Source: a bacterium (GTDB lineage Bacteria > Sumerlaeota > Sumerlaeia > SLMS01). From it: DNA of 34,729 nucleotides. Location of the stretch: contig WGMQ01000109.1 of NCBI GenBank assembly GCA_016125005.1, forward strand, positions 1 to 34,729, in the 5' to 3' direction. How positions within the stretch are numbered: the first letter of the stretch is position 1; each line of letters starts with the position of its first letter. The notes below the pieces were generated by a model. The model had not been told where the DNA came from, did not search any database, and saw nothing but the letters and a program-made list of their open reading frames with translations. Positions 8,881 through 17,148 of the stretch are shown here, piece by piece. The translations under genes and the position numbers were made by a program.

Positions 8881-9288
8881 CGATCAGATCTCACTTTCGC
8901 CCAAGTTAGTGCGCGGGGGTTGGCGGGTTGCATCTCTTGTGCTGCGACGAAATGCGCTTCGCTTTCGTGTTTTTCACCGGATTCCTCCGGTGCCGTTGCG
9001 TCTGGCGGAGCCAGCAAACCTTGGCAATGTCGTTTCCTGCCGTATGGCCTAGTTTGCCGACAACAGAGCCGCAAGGAGATTCTTGCCGCCCTGGCCCCAC
9101 TTCTGTGGGTAGCCTGTTGCAGAAGCTTGGGTTGCGTTCCTGCCTTTGGGTATCGTGCGGGTATCCTTCACTGGTCTTTCGCTGGGGAATAGCTCATTTT
9201 GTCGTTTTTTCACGATCTAAGGCTTTTCGGAGGGAAAGAACTCAGGGCAAACCCCCTCTCTCCTCTCAGGTTCAGAGGTAATGGTGCT
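8881..9288 (-). promoter_or_regulatory. Non-coding leader of the pil operon, rich in hairpins (candidate structured RNA)
   Basis: No convincing gene lies in these 408 bases between the pilM start and the pta stop. Reading plus-strand coordinates, perfect or near-perfect stems follow each other closely. They are 8947-8968 (9 bp with one bulge, 3-base loop), 8975-8992 (7 bp, GGAA loop on the minus strand), 9002-9014 (5 bp), 9014-9057 (6-bp closing stem GCAAAC/GTTTGC), 9071-9086 (5 bp) and 9093-9114 (8 bp with a 2-base bulge). None is followed by a T run on the minus strand, so they are not ordinary terminators. I saw no convincing promoter. The operon is read from the minus strand, so a 5' leader RNA is the simplest reading, but strand and expression are unproven. 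Confidence 0.4.
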
Positions 9289-10302
9289 TTACAAGAGCGC
9301 CTGAGCAGCCGTGACAGCCGCCACAAGGGCGATGTCTTCCTTCGTGGCACCTCGTGAGAGGTCGTTCACTGGGCGGGCGAATCCGGCCAGAATCGGACCC
9401 AGCGCCTGGGCTCCGGCCAGTCGCTCGGTCAACTTGTAGGCAATGTTCCCCGCGTCCAAGTCGGGAAAGATAAGGACGTTGGCGCTTCCCGCCACGGAGG
9501 ATCCCGGTGCCTTGCGTCCCGCCACCGCGGGAATCAGTGCCGCGTCGGCCTGCAACTCCCCGTCGATGGCCAGCTCGGGGCGGCGGGCGCGCAGAAGCTC
9601 CATGCCGCGGCGCACCTTGTCCACTCGCGGATGGGTCGCGCTTCCCCGGGTTGAAAAGCTAAGGAAGGCGATCTTGGGAATAAGTCCGGGCAAAAGGGCG
9701 TTCGCCTCCGCTGCGGCTGCCTCGGCGATGTCCGCCAACTGCTCACTGGTGGGGTCGGGGACGACTCCACAATCGGCGTAAACGAGAACGTTGTCATGGC
9801 CGAAGGGGCTGCCCGCAGGCATCAGCATCAGGAAGAAGGAACTGGCCGTGGCGATACCGGGGCGGGTGCCCACCAGCTTGATGGCGGAGCGCAGCACGTC
9901 GGCCGTCGGCGAGGCGGCCCCAGCGGTCATCCCATGGACATCGCCGAGTCCCAGCAATCCGGCCCCAAACAGCAGCGGATCGCGCAGGAGCATCGCGCGT
10001 ATCTGATCGGGTGTGAGCCCTTCCTTGCTGCGTCGGCTGCCGTAGAGCGCCACCACCTCCTCCAGACGCGGGTCGTCCACCGGGTAGCGGAACTCGGCGC
10101 CGCGGAGCGAAATGCCCAGCACTTCCGCGGAGGTCATGAAGTCCTCGCGGCGGCCCAGCAGCACGGGCACGACCCACTCGCGTTCCAGCAGGATCGCGGC
10201 CGCGCGGAGTGTGCGCTCGTCGGTCGCCGCCTCCGGGAGGACAATGCGCCGACGCGGGGAGCTGGTGAGTCGCTTCAGCAATTGATGAACGAATGGATGC
10301 AT
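9289..10302 (-). CDS. pta: Phosphate acetyltransferase
   Basis: Catalyses acetyl-CoA + phosphate = acetyl phosphate + CoA. The C-terminal third has the family signature nearly intact: [40 protein letters not shown] and [13 protein letters not shown]. The N-terminal [17 protein letters not shown] is also typical. Length 337 is that of the single-domain (short) Pta, without the DRTGG/BioD-like N-terminal regions of enterobacterial Pta. It starts 9 bases after the btpA-family stop and so is probably co-transcribed with it. No ackA is visible in the window. No strong terminator follows. Confidence 0.95.
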   Translation of the reverse strand: MHPFVHQLLKRLTSSPRRRIVLPEAATDERTLRAAAILLEREWVVPVLLGRREDFMTSAEVLGISLRGAEFRYPVDDPRLEEVVALYGSRRSKEGLTPDQIRAMLLRDPLLFGAGLLGLGDVHGMTAGAASPTADVLRSAIKLVGTRPGIATASSFFLMLMPAGSPFGHDNVLVYADCGVVPDPTSEQLADIAEAAAAEANALLPGLIPKIAFLSFSTRGSATHPRVDKVRRGMELLRARRPELAIDGELQADAALIPAVAGRKAPGSSVAGSANVLIFPDLDAGNIAYKLTERLAGAQALGPILAGFARPVNDLSRGATKEDIALVAAVTAAQALL

Positions 10303-10311
10303 TGGCAGCTC

Positions 10312-11121
10312 TCAACTGTTGGATTCGCGAAGTCGGTTGGCGACCTCAATCAGTCGGCGGCAGGCAACGGGATCCAAGGGACGATCCCATTGGCCGCGCT
10401 CCTTGATGGCGCTCCCGACGATGAAACCGTCGGCCAGAGGCCAGTAACGCTCGAGGTTTCCGTGGGCGATCCCGGAGCCGACAAGGCGGGGGAGATGACT
10501 CGCGCGGGCCACTGCCTTGAGGTCGTCCAGGTTCGCTTCGTCCCCGGTAAAGGCACCAGTGACCACCACGCCGTGGGCACCGAAGAACTCGGCGGCATGG
10601 GCTGTTTCCCCAAGGGATACATCGGCGGTGATGGCGTGGCTGGAGTGCTTCTTCTTGATGTCCGTGAAGACCATGACGCGGTCGGCCTGGATGGCGCGGC
10701 GATAGCGGAGCAACTCGCCTGCATCGGACTGCATGAGGCCTTCGTCCGCCACGTGGCCGAAAACGAAACCTTCTGCGCGAATGAACCGGGCGCCGGAGGC
10801 GAGAGCCACCGCCAGAGCCTGGCGATTGGCTCCCGCCAGGATCTGGACCCCGAGGGGTAGTTGGGTTTCCAGCACGATGCGACGTGCCACGACCGCCATG
10901 ATGGCGGTGATCTCCGGTCCCACCTCGCGGTTGAGGTAGGGGGCGTCGTGCATGTTCTCGATGAGAAGTGCATCGAAGCCTGCCTCGGCCAGTTGCTTGG
11001 CCTCGCGGACCGCGATTTCCTCGATGTCCACGGGGCCAAACTTTGACCGTGGTGTCCCCGGCAGGGCCTGCAGATGGACCATTCCAATCATCGACTTGTC
11101 ACGACCGGTGAGCATCTTCAT
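10312..11121 (-). CDS. BtpA/SgcQ-family TIM-barrel protein
   Basis: The sequence MIGMVHLQALPGTPRS near the N-terminus, then FDALLIENMHDAPYL, PLGVQILAGANRQALAVA, FTDIKKKHSSH and a C-terminal LVGSGIAHGNLERYWPLADG, are the hallmarks of the BtpA family. Cyanobacterial BtpA is needed for stable photosystem I, but most family members are in non-phototrophs and have no settled function; SgcQ sits in a sugar operon. I use the ATG at 11121 (269 residues), where similarity starts. The frame is open 22 codons further upstream, without support. It pairs with pta 9 bases downstream. There is no photosynthesis gene in view, so a role in small-molecule metabolism is more likely (inference). Confidence 0.85.
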   Translation of the reverse strand: MKMLTGRDKSMIGMVHLQALPGTPRSKFGPVDIEEIAVREAKQLAEAGFDALLIENMHDAPYLNREVGPEITAIMAVVARRIVLETQLPLGVQILAGANRQALAVALASGARFIRAEGFVFGHVADEGLMQSDAGELLRYRRAIQADRVMVFTDIKKKHSSHAITADVSLGETAHAAEFFGAHGVVVTGAFTGDEANLDDLKAVARASHLPRLVGSGIAHGNLERYWPLADGFIVGSAIKERGQWDRPLDPVACRRLIEVANRLRESNS

Positions 11122-11192
11122 GGCGTGGGCTTGTTCCCTCTCGGTTGGTTGACAGGCTTTTTTGCGCGGGGCGACAGCGGGGCGCAAGTGGG

Positions 11193-11234
11193 GGATAAAC
11201 GAAGCTCCCGGCGGACGATCGGTCCGCCGGGAGC
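11193..11234 (-). terminator. Intrinsic terminator of the LysM lipoprotein gene
   Basis: A perfect 13-bp stem (11204-11216 with 11222-11234) closes a 5-base loop. On the minus strand it is followed by TTCGTTTATCC. It begins about 33 bases after the LysM gene stop and separates that gene from btpA-pta. Confidence 0.8.
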
Positions 11235-11266
11235 GTGTGATGGGCGTTCTGTGGACGAGCCGGTGC

Positions 11267-12031
11267 TTACTTGCTGCCGGGCACGTAGAGGCGCTGGCCG
11301 GTGCCGACGCGGGCGCCGGCGGGGAGGCGGTTGGCCTTCAGGATGTCGCCAGCGCTGACTCCGTACTTGGCGGCAACCTGGTCAATGGTCTCGCCCGCGG
11401 CGAAGGTGTGGTAGGTACCACGGCGAGCGGGAGCGGCGGCCTTCGTGGCCTCGGGCTTCTTGGTCTCGGCGGTGGTGCTGGTCTTGGCCACGGGGGTGGA
11501 GGTGCGAGTGGAGGGATTCGTCATTTCCTTGAATCCGGCGGGACGGGAAGGCGTGCTCTGCTGCTGAACGGCAACAGTCTTCTTCTCGGTCTCGACCTTG
11601 GCGGGAGCCACGGCCAGCGGGGCCTGGTCGAGGGTCTGGGTGCTGGTCGAAGCGGCAGCAGGCGCGGGAGTCGTCGTGGTGGACGTCTGGGAATTGGAGG
11701 TGGCACGGGCCAGGGCACGGTCACCGGCAACGCCCTCGACCTTCGCGAGGCGCGCTTCCAGGGTGCTGAGCTTGGTGATGACCGACTCGCCGTCGACGCT
11801 GGGGACCAGGGCGCGAAGCTCGCTGTTCTCCTGGCTAAGGCGGGCGACTTCCTCGTTAAGGCGGGTCACGTCTGCGGTCAGCGCCGTATTGGACTCCACG
11901 GCCTTATCATACTCAGCGAACTTCTTGCGGATGACGGGGCTGTTTTCCGGCTTTCCGGAGCATCCGGTCAGGGCCACGACGGCACCACCGGTGATCATGA
12001 GGGACAGAATGAGGGCACGGGAACGGCGCAT
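11267..12031 (-). CDS. LysM-domain lipoprotein
   Basis: The start at 12031 is set by GAAGGAG 9 bases upstream and by a clean lipoprotein signal with lipobox LTGC (Cys 24). The frame is open upstream but that part lacks any such signal. After a short coiled coil (about 33-72, Asn/Glu/Leu-rich) comes a long Thr/Ser/Ala/Pro linker (about 90-200) and one LysM domain at the C-terminus (about 205-252: TYHTFAAGETIDQVAAKYGV and GDILKANRL). The predicted place is anchored in a membrane, with the LysM reaching peptidoglycan across the linker. No catalytic domain is present. It has its own terminator, and the upstream gene is divergent, so it is monocistronic. Confidence 0.85.
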   Translation of the reverse strand: MRRSRALILSLMITGGAVVALTGCSGKPENSPVIRKKFAEYDKAVESNTALTADVTRLNEEVARLSQENSELRALVPSVDGESVITKLSTLEARLAKVEGVAGDRALARATSNSQTSTTTTPAPAAASTSTQTLDQAPLAVAPAKVETEKKTVAVQQQSTPSRPAGFKEMTNPSTRTSTPVAKTSTTAETKKPEATKAAAPARRGTYHTFAAGETIDQVAAKYGVSAGDILKANRLPAGARVGTGQRLYVPGSK

Positions 12032-12194
12032 GGGAACGACTCCTTCGAGCGGGGAACAGGTGAAGTGACAGCCCGGGAGGTAAGGGAATCCGCGGGATGA
12101 GAGTGGGTTCACTCCGGCAGCAGCGAGCGCACACCGGCAAGAAAAAAACGCCCCTGTTCCGCAGATTTTTGTTGCGGGTACGGAGGCACAAAAA

Positions 12195-12278
12195 CTCCGA
12201 GTCGTGCCCCTTGCCCCACGCTCCCTCGGGGGGTCCAATTTGCCCTGTCACAAAGCGTACAGGTGAGAGGACTCGGAG
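12195..12278 (+). promoter_or_regulatory. Inverted repeat whose 3' arm abuts the start codon of the FAD oxidoreductase
   Basis: CTCCGAGTC (12195-12203) and GACTCGGAG (12270-12278) are perfect 9-base complements 66 bases apart. The second arm ends at the base before the ATG at 12279 and lies next to the GAGAGG ribosome binding site. Folding in the mRNA could hide the start. The remainder of the 247-base divergent gap (12032-12278) shows no clear promoter on either strand. Confidence 0.35.
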
Positions 12279-14687
12279 ATGAAGCTGACGGCTGACATTG
12301 TGGTGTGTGGGGGATCGTTCAGCGCCCCGGCGGCGGCTCTTCAGGCTGCCCGGACCAACCCGCAGGCCACTGTCCTGCTCATCGAATCGGGTGACTGGCT
12401 TGGCGGGCAAACCACCAGCCAGGGCGTCGCGGCGATCGACAATGCTTGGCACAATCCGGGCGCCACGCTCATGCGCGAGAACCCCGCGCGGTATTACGCC
12501 AAGGACTACCTAGAGCTGATCGACCGCGTGAAGAAGGCGCCCGCAGCCGCGCCCGGCATGGGCTATGGCGGAGACGGTGTTTGTTGGGTCTCCCGCGAGG
12601 GATTCGACCCTCGGACCGCGGCGTGGGTGCTCGATCAGATGATCGCCGAGCAGCCCAACATCAAACTCATGAAGCTGGCCGTGGTGAAGGAAGTCGCGAC
12701 GACCGGTCCCGAAGACGCGCGCATCATCACGGGGCTGACGATCATCGAGCGCCAGCCCCGCCCCGGCTACCGCCCGCACGACGACTTGCTCTCCCAGGAG
12801 TGGAACGACTGGTATTCACGCGAGGACAGCCATCGCTACACGAAGGCCATCCACTCTGTCGAGCCGCGCGATCCCGCCGCAGGCATGGTGGTGATCGATG
12901 CAACCGAGGTGGGGGACGTGATGGTGCTCTCCGGCGCCGATTACACCGTTGGCCGCGAGCAAACCACGGAGCGCTTCGCCGAGGATGGGACTCCGCCCGC
13001 CATCGATGAAAACGGATCCCAAGCATTCGTGTTCGTCTTCTGCATGTCCACCGACGAGGTCGCCGATGCAGAGGATGAACTGAAGGCTGCATGGCCCGGT
13101 TTGGAACCGTACTACGCGGAGCAGTGCCAGTCTTTCTATTCCCTCGGGAACTTCACCTTTGCGAAGGTCTGGACGTATAGACGTCTATACACGACGGGAA
13201 AGCCCTTCGACTTTGATTCGGTGAGCCTGGGCGACGTGACCATGCAGAACTGGAATCCGGGTAACGACTATCCCTACGGCACGCTTTTCAAGTCCCGCGC
13301 CGACCTTGGCGATGAACTGGGGGATTGGCGCGGCGGCGTGCGCCTCGATCAGATAGCCGCAGCGGAGCTGCACGCCATCGGCTTCTACTTCTATATGAAG
13401 GATCGCCGCACCACCGCCTTCGATACGCGACTGGCTCGGGGCGACATGCGTGAGAACATGATGGACACGCCGCACGGCCTCGCGAAGTTCCCATACGTGC
13501 GGTGCGGTCGACGCCTTGTGGGTCTCGACAACTTCCGAATCACCAGCCGCGAGTTCACCGACACGCGTGGCACCGGCTACGCGGGCGGCAGTTCGTTCCG
13601 ATACTTCGACAGTGTGGGCATTGGCTCCTACGCGTCGGACGTCCACGCCACCAAGATCAGCCAGGGGATGAATCCCCACCCCGAGCAACCGGCACCCTTC
13701 TACATTCCCTACCGTTCCCTTGCGTCGCGCAACGTGCGCAACCTGTTGGCGAGCGGCAAGAACATCGCGGCGACCTATGTGACGAATTCCGCGTATCGCC
13801 TCCATCCGATCGAATGGGCCGCAGGCACGGCCGCTGGTGCCGCCGCCGCCATTATGCACCGCGACGGTCTCCGCAACGATCAACTCCTGGAACTGCCCCG
13901 ACTGCGTGCGCTTCAGGAACAGTTCGCGGGAATCTCTCCCATCCATTGGGAGGCTTTGGACGCCACGTCTGTACCACCGACGAACGGTGATCTGATCGTC
14001 AATGATCTGAAGCCGATTCAGCAGGGTCTGCCATTCCTGATCGAGGCCTTCTATCCCCATGCCGCCAAGGCCGAGGCAGTTTGTGGCGACGCGATCCTTG
14101 GATCGGCGACGGCGAGGACCAACGGCGCCTTTGCCATCAAGGCAACGGGCCTTTCGACCGGCACTCATCGCATCGAAGTACGTCTATACAACGAGACCAG
14201 TCAGATCATCGACACCGCCACGGCGGAAGTATCCGTGGTGGAGTCGCTCGCCAACGCCATCGTCGTCGACAACTTCGATCCCGGGTTTGCCTTCGCCGGG
14301 GACTGGAAGCTCGGAATCGATATTCCCGACCGGTACGGGCTCGACTATCGCAGCCATCCCGGGTCGGGCGAAGCCGACAGCGCGACTGCGGCCGGTTCCT
14401 GGCGCGTTGATCTTCCGAAAGACGGCGTCTACCTGGTAGAGGTCTGGTATCCGGCGGCCCCGCACCATACGAAGGCGGCTCCGTTCACCGTGATCCATCA
14501 CGGTGGCGAGACGGAAGTTCACATCGATCAGACCAAGCGGGGCGGGTCGTGGGTTCCGCTCGGAAACTTCAAGTTCGCGGCGGGTGACACCGTGCGCGTG
14601 ATGCTCACGAACAAAGGAGTGAGCACCGACCAGGTCGTCGTCGCGGACGCCGTGCGCGCCACGTTGCTGAAGGAAGTGAAGGTCTAG
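12279..14687 (+). CDS. FAD-dependent oxidoreductase with golvesin-type C-terminal domain
   Basis: Residues 1 to about 555 form an FAD_oxidored (PF12831-like) domain. They include DIVVCGGSFSAPAAALQAAR, VLLIESGDWLGGQTTSQG, MVVIDATEVGDVMVLSGADY and a distal VRNLLASGKNIAATYVTNSA with a WAAGTAAGAAAA helix. Residues about 560-655 look like an Ig-like bacterial module. Residues about 660-798 match the golvesin/xanthan-lyase C-terminal domain (VDNFDPGFAFAGDW, YLVEVWYPAA, HIDQTKRGGSWVPLG). Proteins of this type are often annotated 'xanthan lyase'; the substrate is unknown. Two oddities: there is no signal peptide although golvesin domains usually act outside the cytoplasm, and the nucleotide loop is GGSFSA rather than the usual GGTPAG-like pattern. 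Stops of this gene and the convergent neighbour touch (14687/14688). Confidence 0.8.
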   Translation: MKLTADIVVCGGSFSAPAAALQAARTNPQATVLLIESGDWLGGQTTSQGVAAIDNAWHNPGATLMRENPARYYAKDYLELIDRVKKAPAAAPGMGYGGDGVCWVSREGFDPRTAAWVLDQMIAEQPNIKLMKLAVVKEVATTGPEDARIITGLTIIERQPRPGYRPHDDLLSQEWNDWYSREDSHRYTKAIHSVEPRDPAAGMVVIDATEVGDVMVLSGADYTVGREQTTERFAEDGTPPAIDENGSQAFVFVFCMSTDEVADAEDELKAAWPGLEPYYAEQCQSFYSLGNFTFAKVWTYRRLYTTGKPFDFDSVSLGDVTMQNWNPGNDYPYGTLFKSRADLGDELGDWRGGVRLDQIAAAELHAIGFYFYMKDRRTTAFDTRLARGDMRENMMDTPHGLAKFPYVRCGRRLVGLDNFRITSREFTDTRGTGYAGGSSFRYFDSVGIGSYASDVHATKISQGMNPHPEQPAPFYIPYRSLASRNVRNLLASGKNIAATYVTNSAYRLHPIEWAAGTAAGAAAAIMHRDGLRNDQLLELPRLRALQEQFAGISPIHWEALDATSVPPTNGDLIVNDLKPIQQGLPFLIEAFYPHAAKAEAVCGDAILGSATARTNGAFAIKATGLSTGTHRIEVRLYNETSQIIDTATAEVSVVESLANAIVVDNFDPGFAFAGDWKLGIDIPDRYGLDYRSHPGSGEADSATAAGSWRVDLPKDGVYLVEVWYPAAPHHTKAAPFTVIHHGGETEVHIDQTKRGGSWVPLGNFKFAAGDTVRVMLTNKGVSTDQVVVADAVRATLLKEVKV
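13175..13190. repeat. 16-bp perfect palindrome GTATAGACGTCTATAC
   Basis: The palindrome lies inside the FAD oxidoreductase gene, where it encodes Tyr-Arg-Arg-Leu-Tyr using the AGA and CTA codons, which look rare here. The half-site GTATAGAC recurs at 14182-14189 (reverse), 17752-17759 and 22468-22475. Related inverted pairs are 17127-17140 (TCTAT-ACGG-ATAGA) and 33212-33223 (ATAGA-AA-TCTAT). Confidence 0.7.
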
Positions 14688-15035
14688 TCAGCCATCCGTC
14701 AGGCGACTCGACTTGAGGCGCCCGTTTTCGTCGAGTTCGATCCTGATGTGTTCATCGATCCGTGGGAGGACCATGCCCCGCCGCTCTCGTGGCCGAATGG
14801 TGAAGACCATGTGTGTGGCGGTCGTGGAAACCTCGTCCCAGCGACTCACGGCCCGATGGATCTCAGCTGCCGTCATGCCGGGGCGGAGCACATCCATCTG
14901 GGCGCGGAACTCCAGTGGGTGGACAGAGTAGCCTGCGAATCGGTCGGCGCGGAGGATGGAGAGACCGAAGAATCCTATCAGGCACAACGCCACAGGAACT
15001 AGCAGCAGCACGAGAACTTGGCGTCGTCCCGACAT
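14688..15035 (-). CDS. Small membrane-anchored protein, possibly BamE/SmpA-like fold
   Basis: I do not recognise this gene with certainty. It encodes one N-terminal membrane helix or uncleaved signal (about 5-25: LVLLLVPVALCLIGFFGLSI) and a roughly 85-residue soluble part. The pattern 'LRPGMTAAEIHRAVSRWDEV', followed by beta-strands ending HIRIELDENGRLKSSRL, is like BamE/SmpA-type small domains (a Gly-Met-Thr turn and helix, then strands). That likeness is weak. The preferred start is the ATG at 15035, because GAGAGG lies about 9 bases before it. An ATG at 15044 is 3 codons upstream. It follows the M55 peptidase stop by a few bases and so is translated in the same operon. Its stop abuts that of the convergent FAD oxidoreductase. 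Confidence 0.55.
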   Translation of the reverse strand: MSGRRQVLVLLLVPVALCLIGFFGLSILRADRFAGYSVHPLEFRAQMDVLRPGMTAAEIHRAVSRWDEVSTTATHMVFTIRPRERRGMVLPRIDEHIRIELDENGRLKSSRLTDG

Positions 15036-15048
15036 CGATTCCATCCTC

Positions 15049-15876
15049 TCAATATGGGGCCACCTTCGACCAGGCCTCCATGAAGTTGGCTCCGCGGGAG
15101 ACCAGGTTCTGCCCGTCGACGATCTCGATTCCCGGGCGCTTGCGGTATCCGTCCATCACGTCCGCGGTCACGATCTGAAAGCGCACCGCCGTTGGTTGCG
15201 CAGGGATGAACGGCTTTGCGGAGCGCAGGTTCCGCAGGGCCTCGACGGCCCCGTGCTCGATCATCTGACGCGCACGCACCGGGGGAATGTGTCGCGCGGA
15301 GTAGCGACTGAGCCCGCGCTTCACGGCGACTGTCTTCACGCCGGGGCCGAGCAGCGCGGTCGCTTCCTCGCACGCCTTGTCGTCGCCCGTGACCAGGGCC
15401 ATCGGCACGCCGTAGTGCCCACAGATAGCGGCCACGATTCCGATCTCTCCGACCACCTGTTCGTTGATGAAGACATTCCACCAATGCATGGAGGCGATCG
15501 TGTGGGAGAGCACGCCGCCCGGCGTGCCGCCGCGGGCGTGGATGCCGACGAAGAAGCATGCGTCGCACCCATCCTCGAAGACTTGGAGGTAGTTGGCCCA
15601 GCCATGGTGCGTGACGAACTCGCAGCGCGGGTCGATCAACTCGGGGATCAGCGAGTTGAAGGCGGGACCTTTGTTCGACTGGGCCGCACCAGCTCCGTGG
15701 GAATCGACGACAAGGACCTCGTCGGCGCCGCCCGCAAAGGCACCTCGGATAGCCGCGTTTAGTTCCTCCGTGTAGAGGCGACGGCCCTCCTGATACATGG
15801 CGCTGTCGTGGCTCACCTGATCCCAGTGAACAATCCCCGCCACGCCTTCCATGTCGCCCATGATGAGAACCCGCAT
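15049..15876 (-). CDS. M55 family (DppA-type) D-aminopeptidase
   Basis: The protein has the zinc-ligand set of DppA, the self-compartmentalising D-aminopeptidase of Bacillus subtilis: MGDMEG (Asp8, Glu10), DSHG (His60) and FVGIHARGG (His113). These are followed by the nucleophile-type His in VLSHT (His125) and the Glu of VVGEIG (Glu144). Length 275 matches DppA (about 274). An AGGAGG ribosome binding site lies 6 bases before the ATG. DppA cleaves D-amino acids from short peptides, consistent with peptidoglycan-peptide or D-Ala salvage. No dpp transporter genes lie next to it; the only partner is the small membrane protein downstream. No signal peptide, so cytoplasmic. Confidence 0.92.
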   Translation of the reverse strand: MRVLIMGDMEGVAGIVHWDQVSHDSAMYQEGRRLYTEELNAAIRGAFAGGADEVLVVDSHGAGAAQSNKGPAFNSLIPELIDPRCEFVTHHGWANYLQVFEDGCDACFFVGIHARGGTPGGVLSHTIASMHWWNVFINEQVVGEIGIVAAICGHYGVPMALVTGDDKACEEATALLGPGVKTVAVKRGLSRYSARHIPPVRARQMIEHGAVEALRNLRSAKPFIPAQPTAVRFQIVTADVMDGYRKRPGIEIVDGQNLVSRGANFMEAWSKVAPY

Positions 15877-16028
15877 CGCCGCCTCCTGAATGAATGTGAC
15901 GGGGAAGCGTCCTCGGTTGGAGGAAAAGTGACAAGCATATCTGCTGTCCGGCAGGGAGCAAGAATTCCGCTGGTCCCGCGGCGGTGGGGCGCGTTACCAA
16001 CCGTCTCCATTTTCGGAGGTGCGGTGCC

Positions 16029-17123
16029 ATGAAAGTCGGAATCCTCGGCGCAGGACAGCTTGGTCGGATGCTGGCGGAGGCGGGGAAGGGACTCGGGATG
16101 GAGTTCCGGTTCCTGGACCCGGCGACGGAGATTTCCGCGCGCGGGCTTGGCGAGCACGTCTGCGCTGCCTTCGAGGATGTCGATGCCCTGGACGAGTTCC
16201 GAGAGGGACTCGACGTCGTTACCTACGAGTTCGAGAACGTCCCGGTGGAATCGGTGCGCTGGCTGGCGGAGCGCGTTCCCGTCCACCCGTCCCCGGAAGC
16301 GCTGCGCGTGGCGCAGGATCGTCTCTTCGAAAAGCGCCACTTCCGCGAACTGGGCGTGGCGGTCCCTCCCTTTGCCGATTTTTTCTTCCGCGACGAGTTC
16401 AACGAGGCGCTGCGTCGTATCGGCCTTCCGGTGGTCCTGAAGACGCGTCGCTTCGGATACGACGGCAAGGGGCAGCGTGTGATCCGGGCCGAAGCGGACA
16501 TCGAGCAGGCATGGAAGGATCTATACGGAATTCCCCTCTTCATTGAGGGGTTTGTCCCTTTCGACCGTGAAGTTTCACTCCTGGCTGTGCGCGGAAGGAA
16601 TGGCGAGTTCCGCGCCTGGCCGCTCGTCGAGAACCATCACCGGGAAGGAATACTGCGGCTGTCCATTGCACCCGCCCCGGCCATCAGCGAAGCGGTCCAG
16701 CGTCGAGCTGAGGCCCATGCCAAGCGGGTGATGGAGACGCTCGGCTATGTGGGTGTGCTGGCGATCGAGTTCTTCCTCTGCGGCAGCGAGCTGCTGGCCA
16801 ACGAGATGGCGCCGCGGGTTCACAACAGCGGCCACTGGTCCATCGAGGGATCGGAGACTAGCCAGTTCGAGAATCATCTGCGTGCCGTGGCGGGACTTCC
16901 ACTCGGTCCGACGGGAATGAAGGGCCATTCGGCAATGGTGAACCTGATCGGCGAGACTCCTTCCGCGGTCTCGTCCTGGCCAAACGCACACTTTCACGAC
17001 TACGGCAAGAAGCCGCGCGCCGGTCGGAAGGCGGCGCACCTGACACTTGTCGAGGATTCGCTCGACCGATTGCGCGGGCGTCTAGACGAGCTAAAGGGTG
17101 CGACCGGACTGCCTGCTGTCTAG
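16029..17123 (+). CDS. purK: 5-(carboxyamino)imidazole ribonucleotide synthase
   Basis: ATP-grasp enzyme that makes N5-CAIR from AIR, ATP and bicarbonate in purine synthesis. The N-terminal MKVGILGAGQLGRMLAEAG, the ATP-grasp VVLKTRRFGYDGKGQ, the loop FEGFVPFDREVSLLAVRG-like segment (about 165-185) and the signature NEMAPRVHNSGHWSIEGS are all present. The ATG at 16029 is chosen because GGAGG lies 9 bases upstream and the family starts at MKVGILG; the frame extends 15 codons further without support. Length 364 is normal. purE is not adjacent. It is divergent from the M55 peptidase (152-base gap) and convergent with the acetolactate decarboxylase. Confidence 0.96.
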   Translation: MKVGILGAGQLGRMLAEAGKGLGMEFRFLDPATEISARGLGEHVCAAFEDVDALDEFREGLDVVTYEFENVPVESVRWLAERVPVHPSPEALRVAQDRLFEKRHFRELGVAVPPFADFFFRDEFNEALRRIGLPVVLKTRRFGYDGKGQRVIRAEADIEQAWKDLYGIPLFIEGFVPFDREVSLLAVRGRNGEFRAWPLVENHHREGILRLSIAPAPAISEAVQRRAEAHAKRVMETLGYVGVLAIEFFLCGSELLANEMAPRVHNSGHWSIEGSETSQFENHLRAVAGLPLGPTGMKGHSAMVNLIGETPSAVSSWPNAHFHDYGKKPRAGRKAAHLTLVEDSLDRLRGRLDELKGATGLPAV

Positions 17124-17126
17124 CAA

Positions 17127-17140
17127 TCTATACGGATAGA
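17127..17140. repeat. Small inverted repeat between convergent genes
   Basis: TCTAT-ACGG-ATAGA lies in the 25-base gap between the purK stop (17123) and the acetolactate decarboxylase stop (17149). No T run follows on either strand, so terminator function is doubtful. Its sequence belongs to the GTATAGAC-like motif family noted elsewhere in the window. Confidence 0.4.
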
Positions 17141-17148
17141 CAGGGGCG

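Noticed and set aside
8906..9100. Short minus-strand open frame in the pil leader as a small gene.
   Set aside because: No ribosome binding site, no recognisable motif, and the sequence is better explained as hairpin-rich leader.
9244..9281. CAGGGCAAACC resembles the opening of a class I cyclic-di-GMP riboswitch on the plus strand.
   Set aside because: The downstream GGGACGCAAAGCC-type core is missing, and the pta gene, read from the other strand, follows at once, leaving too little room.
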